NCBI GenBank assembly: GCA_965204235.1
Contig: OZ241979.1
Coordinates: 186,001 to 250,000 of the forward strand
Length of the DNA: 64,000 nucleotides
Direction: 5' to 3'
From: JAJDTQ01 sp965204235
Lineage (GTDB): Bacteria; Desulfobacterota; Binatia; UBA9968; JAJDTQ01
Part shown: positions 60,142 through 64,000 of the stretch, piece after piece
How positions within the stretch are numbered: position 1 is the first letter of the stretch
Layout: each line of letters begins with the position of its first letter
The notes under the pieces: generated by a model
Databases searched by the model: none
Told to the model about the DNA's origin: nothing
The model's input: only the letters and a program-made list of their open reading frames with translations
Program-made: the position numbers and the translations under genes

Positions 60142-61863
60142 ATGAATGACAAGAAGGTTCTGAACCGGGACCCGCGGCGTTACACCCTGCCGTCGGAGCG
60201 CGCCCGCGGGGCGGACACGCACGGCTACCTGCCGGAGCTCTGCGACCAACTGGAGACCGGGAAGATCACCCGGCGCGACTTCCTGCGTCAAGCAGCGCTC
60301 CTGGGGGTAGCCGCAGGAGCCGCCTACGCCGCCGCGGACAAGCTCCTGGGCGGCGCCCTGGTCAAGCCCGCGGCCGCGGCGACCCCTAAGCCCGGCGGGA
60401 CCCTGAGGGTCTCCATGCGCGTGCAGCAGATGACCGATCCCGCGACTTTCGATTGGGTCGAGAAGTCCAACGTGGCGCGGTTCATCGTCGAACACCTGAC
60501 CCGGACCCGGTCGGACAACGTGACGGTTCCCTACCTCGCCAGGAAGTGGGAGGCGTCGGACGACCTCAAGACCTGGGTCTTCCATCTGCGGGACGACGTC
60601 ACCTGGTCCAACGGCGACAGGTTCACCAGCGCGGACGTGGCCCACACGGTCAACCGCTGGCTGGACCCGGCCACCGGCTCCTCGAACCTGGGACTCTTCG
60701 GCGCCATGGTGGAAGTGGGCGCCGACGGCAAGAAGCGCGGCATCGCCAACGCGGTGGAGGTCATCGACGACCACACCGTCAAGTTCAACCTGAAGCAGGC
60801 CACCCTGGCCATGCCGGAGAACTTCTACAACTACCCCACCGCCATCGTGCACCGGGGCTTCGGCAAGGACTACGAAGCGGACCTGTCCAGGAACCCCATC
60901 GGCACAGGCCCCATGACCCTGGCCGCTTTCGGCATCGGCGAGAGGGCGATCCTGAAGAAGGCGCGGCCCTGGTGGGCGGGACCCTTCCATCTGGACGAGA
61001 TCCACTACTTCGACCACGGCGAGGACACCAACGCCTGGGTGGCGGCCCTCGCGTCCCAGCAGGTGGACATGGTCTATAGCGTGCCCAACACCGCCATCGA
61101 CACCTTGAAACGGCTGCCGTTCGTGAACATCCACGAGGCCAGGACCGCGCAGACCGCGGTCATGCGCTTCCGCATCACCCACAAGCCCTTCGACGACCTC
61201 AAGGTGCGCCGGGCCATCGCCGCGTGCATGGACCACAAGGAGATCCTGGACAAGGCTTACAAGGGCCTGGGCGAGGTGGCCGAGAACCACCACGTCTGTC
61301 CCATCCACCCGGAGTACGCGCCGCTGCCCCCGCTCAAGCGGGACGTGGACCTGGCGAAGAAGCTGCTTGCGGAAGCCGGTTTCGGCAAGGGCCTGACCGT
61401 GGAGATCGCCAACGGCGACTCCGAAGGACCCTGGATGACCGACGCCCTGGCGGTCTTCAAGAACCAGTTGGCCCCCGCGGGGGTCACCCTGAACATCAAC
61501 AAGATGCCCACCAACCAGTACTGGGAGGTATGGGACAAGGCGCCCTGGGGCTACACCGCGTGGACCCATCGCCCCCTCGGCACCATGGTGCTCGGCCTGG
61601 GCTACCGCTCCGGCGTGCCCTGGAACGAGACCGCCTACAACAACCCGAAGTTCGACGCCGCCCTCGACGCGGCCGAGGGCACCCTCGACGTGGACGAGCG
61701 CAAGAAGAAAATGGCCCTCTGCGAGAAGATCCTCCAGGACGACGCCATCATCCCGCAGCCCTTCTGGCGCTCGGTCTTCAAGGCATCCAACAAGCGGGTC
61801 AAGGGTTTCCAACCTCATCCCACTCGATACCACCAGTTCGACACCGTGTGGCTGGAAGGCTAG
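60142..61863 (+). CDS. ABC substrate-binding protein, peptide/nickel type (SBP_bac_5), Tat signal
   Basis: 573 residues, normal for the family. A twin-arginine motif T-R-R-D-F-L-R-Q-A-A-L-L-G lies unusually far in (about residue 44), preceded by a charged 40-residue extension; the cleavage region is A-A-A-A-T-P. Family blocks follow: P-D-L... G-G-T-L-R-V-S, W-V-F-H-L-R-D-D-V-T-W-S-N-G and W-N-E-T-A-Y-N-N-P-K. It binds peptides or other small ligands in the periplasm. An AGGTT RBS lies close to the ATG. First gene of a four-gene or longer operon. Confidence 0.9.
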   Translation: MNDKKVLNRDPRRYTLPSERARGADTHGYLPELCDQLETGKITRRDFLRQAALLGVAAGAAYAAADKLLGGALVKPAAAATPKPGGTLRVSMRVQQMTDPATFDWVEKSNVARFIVEHLTRTRSDNVTVPYLARKWEASDDLKTWVFHLRDDVTWSNGDRFTSADVAHTVNRWLDPATGSSNLGLFGAMVEVGADGKKRGIANAVEVIDDHTVKFNLKQATLAMPENFYNYPTAIVHRGFGKDYEADLSRNPIGTGPMTLAAFGIGERAILKKARPWWAGPFHLDEIHYFDHGEDTNAWVAALASQQVDMVYSVPNTAIDTLKRLPFVNIHEARTAQTAVMRFRITHKPFDDLKVRRAIAACMDHKEILDKAYKGLGEVAENHHVCPIHPEYAPLPPLKRDVDLAKKLLAEAGFGKGLTVEIANGDSEGPWMTDALAVFKNQLAPAGVTLNINKMPTNQYWEVWDKAPWGYTAWTHRPLGTMVLGLGYRSGVPWNETAYNNPKFDAALDAAEGTLDVDERKKKMALCEKILQDDAIIPQPFWRSVFKASNKRVKGFQPHPTRYHQFDTVWLEG

Positions 61864-61961
61864 GCGGGCGGTCCGGGCACGCGTCGGCGCGGGGGTCCCG
61901 GGACCCCCGCGCCGCGGGCCGACCGCCTGCGCCGGACACGGACTGAGCACGGGAGACGGAC

Positions 61962-62894
61962 ATGCCGCAACTGATCCTGCGCCGCGTCGGCATGATGATC
62001 CTCATCATGCTGGTGGTGGCGTTGCTCCTGTTCCTGATGAACGAAGGCGACCCCCGGCTCATCGCACGCAGCGTCCTCGGGCCCTATGCCCAGGACCAGC
62101 AGTTGGACGCCTGGATCGCGCAGCACGGCTACGACCGCCCGCTCCTGGTCCGTTACGTGGACTGGATCGGCCGGGTGCTGTCCGGGGACCTGGGCGACTC
62201 CATCATCTACAAACGCCCGGTGAACGAGATCTTCTGGGGCCGGCTGGCCAACACCGGCATCCTTGCCGGGGTCACCTTCGTGGTCATGGTGGTGGTGGCC
62301 CTGACCCTGGGGGTGCTGGCCGGCATGAAGGAGGGCTCGGCCCAGGACCGGGTGATCTCGGTCTTCTCCATCACCACCACCTCCATCCCGGAGTACGCCA
62401 GCGCGGTGCTGCTCGCCTGGGTCTTCGTCTTCGGGCTCGGCTGGCTGCCCGGGACTTCGTCCATGACGTCGGGGTTCAACGTGCTGGAGCTGATCCTTCC
62501 GGTGATGGTGCTGACCCTCTACGGTTTCGGCTACGTGGCGCGCATGACCCGGGCCTCCATGGCGGAGGTGATGACCAACCACTACATCCGCACCGCCATG
62601 CTCAAGGGCCTGCCCTACCGCCACATCATCATGAAGCACGCCCTGCGGAACGCGCTCATCGCTCCGTTCACGGTCATCATGCTGCAGATCAACTGGCTCC
62701 TGTCCGGGGTGGTGGTGACGGAGTTCGCCTTCGGCTACAAGGGGTTCGGCGCGCTGCTGCTGGAAGCCGCCCTGCGCCGCGACATCTTCGTGATCGAGGC
62801 GTGCGGCATCGCCGCGGTGTTCGTGGCGGTCTTCACCCAGACCATCGGCGACGTCGGTTACACCTACCTGAACCCGAGGATCCGCTTCAAGTGA
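61962..62894 (+). CDS. ABC transporter permease, DppB-like
   Basis: 310 residues, six TM helices. Usual DppB/OppB features: R-R-V-G-M-M-I-L start, L-A-W-V-F-V-F-G-L-G-W-L-P-G-T and the EAA-type R-M-T-R-A-S-M-A-E-V-M-T/A-M-L-K-G-L-P-Y loop. Ten bases before the partner permease. Confidence 0.92.
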   Translation: MPQLILRRVGMMILIMLVVALLLFLMNEGDPRLIARSVLGPYAQDQQLDAWIAQHGYDRPLLVRYVDWIGRVLSGDLGDSIIYKRPVNEIFWGRLANTGILAGVTFVVMVVVALTLGVLAGMKEGSAQDRVISVFSITTTSIPEYASAVLLAWVFVFGLGWLPGTSSMTSGFNVLELILPVMVLTLYGFGYVARMTRASMAEVMTNHYIRTAMLKGLPYRHIIMKHALRNALIAPFTVIMLQINWLLSGVVVTEFAFGYKGFGALLLEAALRRDIFVIEACGIAAVFVAVFTQTIGDVGYTYLNPRIRFK

Positions 62895-62903
62895 GGAGGC
62901 GCA

Positions 62904-63797
62904 ATGGCTGAAGATCGCAACAGTTTGCCTCTCGTCAGACCGGATTCGACCATCCTGAGCGCATTCAAGTCCATGGCGCTCCTGCGGGAGAGCCCGGTGG
63001 GCATGATCGGCGCGGGCATCGTGCTCTTCTTCGTGCTGCTGGCGGTCTTCGCGCCGCTGGCGGCGCCCTACGACCCCAACGCGACGATCCTGCCCTTCGC
63101 CTTGCCGGGCACCGCGGCGCCGGACGGCGGCCTGTTCCTGCTCGGCACCGACCACCTGGGCCGCGACATCCTCTCGCGGGTCATCTGGGGCGGCCAGCGG
63201 GTGCTGTTCTACGCCACCGCGGCCACCGTTTCCGCCTATATCGTGGGCGTGGCCATGGGGCTGGCCGCGGGTTACTTCCGCGGCTACCTGGACGAGGTGA
63301 TCTCGTTCTTCGCCAACGTCATCCTTTCCTTCCCCATCATGGTCCTGTACGTGCTGATCATCGCCAAGGTGGGGGCGTCGGGGCTCAACATCATCTTCGC
63401 CGTGGTCTTCGCGTCCTCGCCGGGCATCATGCGCATCGTGCGCGGCGTGACCATGGACATCGCCACCCGTGACTACATCGCCGCGTCGCAGACCCGGGGC
63501 GAGGGGCCGTGGTACATCATGCTGGTGGAGATCCTGCCCAACGCCCGCAGCCCGTTGATCGTCGATTTCTGCCTGCGCATGGGCTACACCACCATCACCA
63601 TCGGGGCGCTGGGCTTCCTGGGCCTGGGGCTGCCGCCGCCGGACCCGGACTGGGGCGGCATGATTACCGAGACCCGCGTCTTCGTCACCGGCGGGTTCCC
63701 CCACATGGCGATCCTGCCCGCGTGCGCGGTCTCCCTGCTGGTGCTGGGGTTCAACCTGCTGGCGGACGGACTGCGCGAAGTGTCGCTGAAAGATTAG
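62904..63797 (+). CDS. ABC transporter permease, DppC-like
   Basis: 297 residues. The DppC/OppC N-terminal block (L-L-R-E-S-P-V-G-M-I-G-A, then A-P-Y-D-P-N) and L-G-T-D-H-L-G-R-D-I-L-S-R are diagnostic. The EAA loop contains Y-I-A-A-S-Q-T-R-G-E. GAGG RBS, tightly linked to dppB-like. Confidence 0.93.
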   Translation: MAEDRNSLPLVRPDSTILSAFKSMALLRESPVGMIGAGIVLFFVLLAVFAPLAAPYDPNATILPFALPGTAAPDGGLFLLGTDHLGRDILSRVIWGGQRVLFYATAATVSAYIVGVAMGLAAGYFRGYLDEVISFFANVILSFPIMVLYVLIIAKVGASGLNIIFAVVFASSPGIMRIVRGVTMDIATRDYIAASQTRGEGPWYIMLVEILPNARSPLIVDFCLRMGYTTITIGALGFLGLGLPPPDPDWGGMITETRVFVTGGFPHMAILPACAVSLLVLGFNLLADGLREVSLKD

Positions 63798-63807
63798 GAG
63801 ACCCGTG

Positions 63808-64000
63808 ATGGCCGATTACGAACACGAGGCGCCGGTCCTGGAGATCTCCGGCTTGCGGCTCAGCTACTACACCCGGGCCGGGGAGGTCCCCGCGGTCATG
63901 GACTTCGACCTCGCCATTCGGAAAGGCGAGTCCGTGGGCCTGGTGGGGGAGTCCGGTTGCGGCAAATCGACGGTGGCCAACGGCATCATGCGTTACATGG
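63808..64000 (+). CDS. ABC transporter ATP-binding protein, 3' end outside window
   Basis: The first 64 residues are visible: a strand typical of DppD/OppD (L-E-I-S-G-L-R-L-S-Y-Y) and Walker A G-E-S-G-C-G-K-S-T. The sequence stops at the window edge. AGGAGACCC RBS. Completes the importer with the two permeases. Confidence 0.9.
   Translation, partial: MADYEHEAPVLEISGLRLSYYTRAGEVPAVMDFDLAIRKGESVGLVGESGCGKSTVANGIMRYM

Noticed and set aside
1..64000. CRISPR arrays, rRNA genes, integrases or phage structural genes
   Set aside because: None seen: no regularly spaced short direct repeats, no rRNA-like sequence, no recombinase motifs. The repeats present are dispersed or gene-sized.

Overview
The window is about 64 kb of dense, high-GC bacterial DNA (roughly two thirds GC by eye). 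Short gaps, ATGA/GTGA overlaps, an AsmA/YhdP-type envelope protein, SppA, two kinds of ABC importer and a tripartite tricarboxylate (TTT) transporter point to a Gram-negative heterotroph. The many CoA-transferase, UbiD, LLM, FAH and MaoC genes would fit an uncultured deltaproteobacterial or Tectomicrobia-like lineage. That placement is inference, because no rRNA or strong phylogenetic marker is present.

Layout. 1-4.9 kb: the 3' part of a VWA-domain gene, a small membrane/coiled-coil protein, glyoxalase II, a FAH-family hydrolase and a PaaI-type thioesterase. 5.0-14.1 kb: an accessory island with a duplicated clan-AA aspartic protease gene, an AT-rich nuclease-PIN fusion gene, and a type III restriction-modification pair whose Res gene carries an in-frame amber codon that cuts off the nuclease active site. 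14.1-20.1 kb: a Pcs-like phosphatidyltransferase whose start codon lies inside a dispersed repeat, a 496-bp MITE-like element, GST, NAD-epimerase, rhomboid, ArfB and SppA. 20.2-30.8 kb: a probable catabolic operon (class III CoA transferase, MaoC-type hydratase, two fumarate-reductase-like flavoproteins, a TctA-TctB fusion, epimerase and cyclase), convergent with a TctC binding protein.

31.0-51.2 kb: the most unusual part. Five long paralogous GT-C-type membrane glycosyltransferase-like genes form a 2+3 array, split by about 9 kb carrying two-subunit fumarase, an AsmA-like protein, the second MITE copy, an isochorismatase-like hydrolase, GST, tRNA-Arg(CCT) and a large alpha/beta hydrolase. 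A sixth, more divergent GT-C protein lies at 55.1-57.4 kb. All six end in the same roughly 85-residue module with two conserved cysteines, present twice in the sixth. Five of the six share a recognisable 5' leader motif, exact in three. 51.3-54.7 kb: a taurine/nitrate-type ABC importer. 57.5-64 kb: UbiD decarboxylase and an LLM monooxygenase, divergent from a peptide/nickel-type ABC importer that runs off the right edge.

Two repeat families decorate the gaps. One is a short REP-like repeat (six copies plus a fragment). The other is the 496-bp element in two inverted copies, each inserted at a CTAG that overlaps a gene's TAG stop codon. Promoter-like sequences suggest that some genes are transcribed without a leader.
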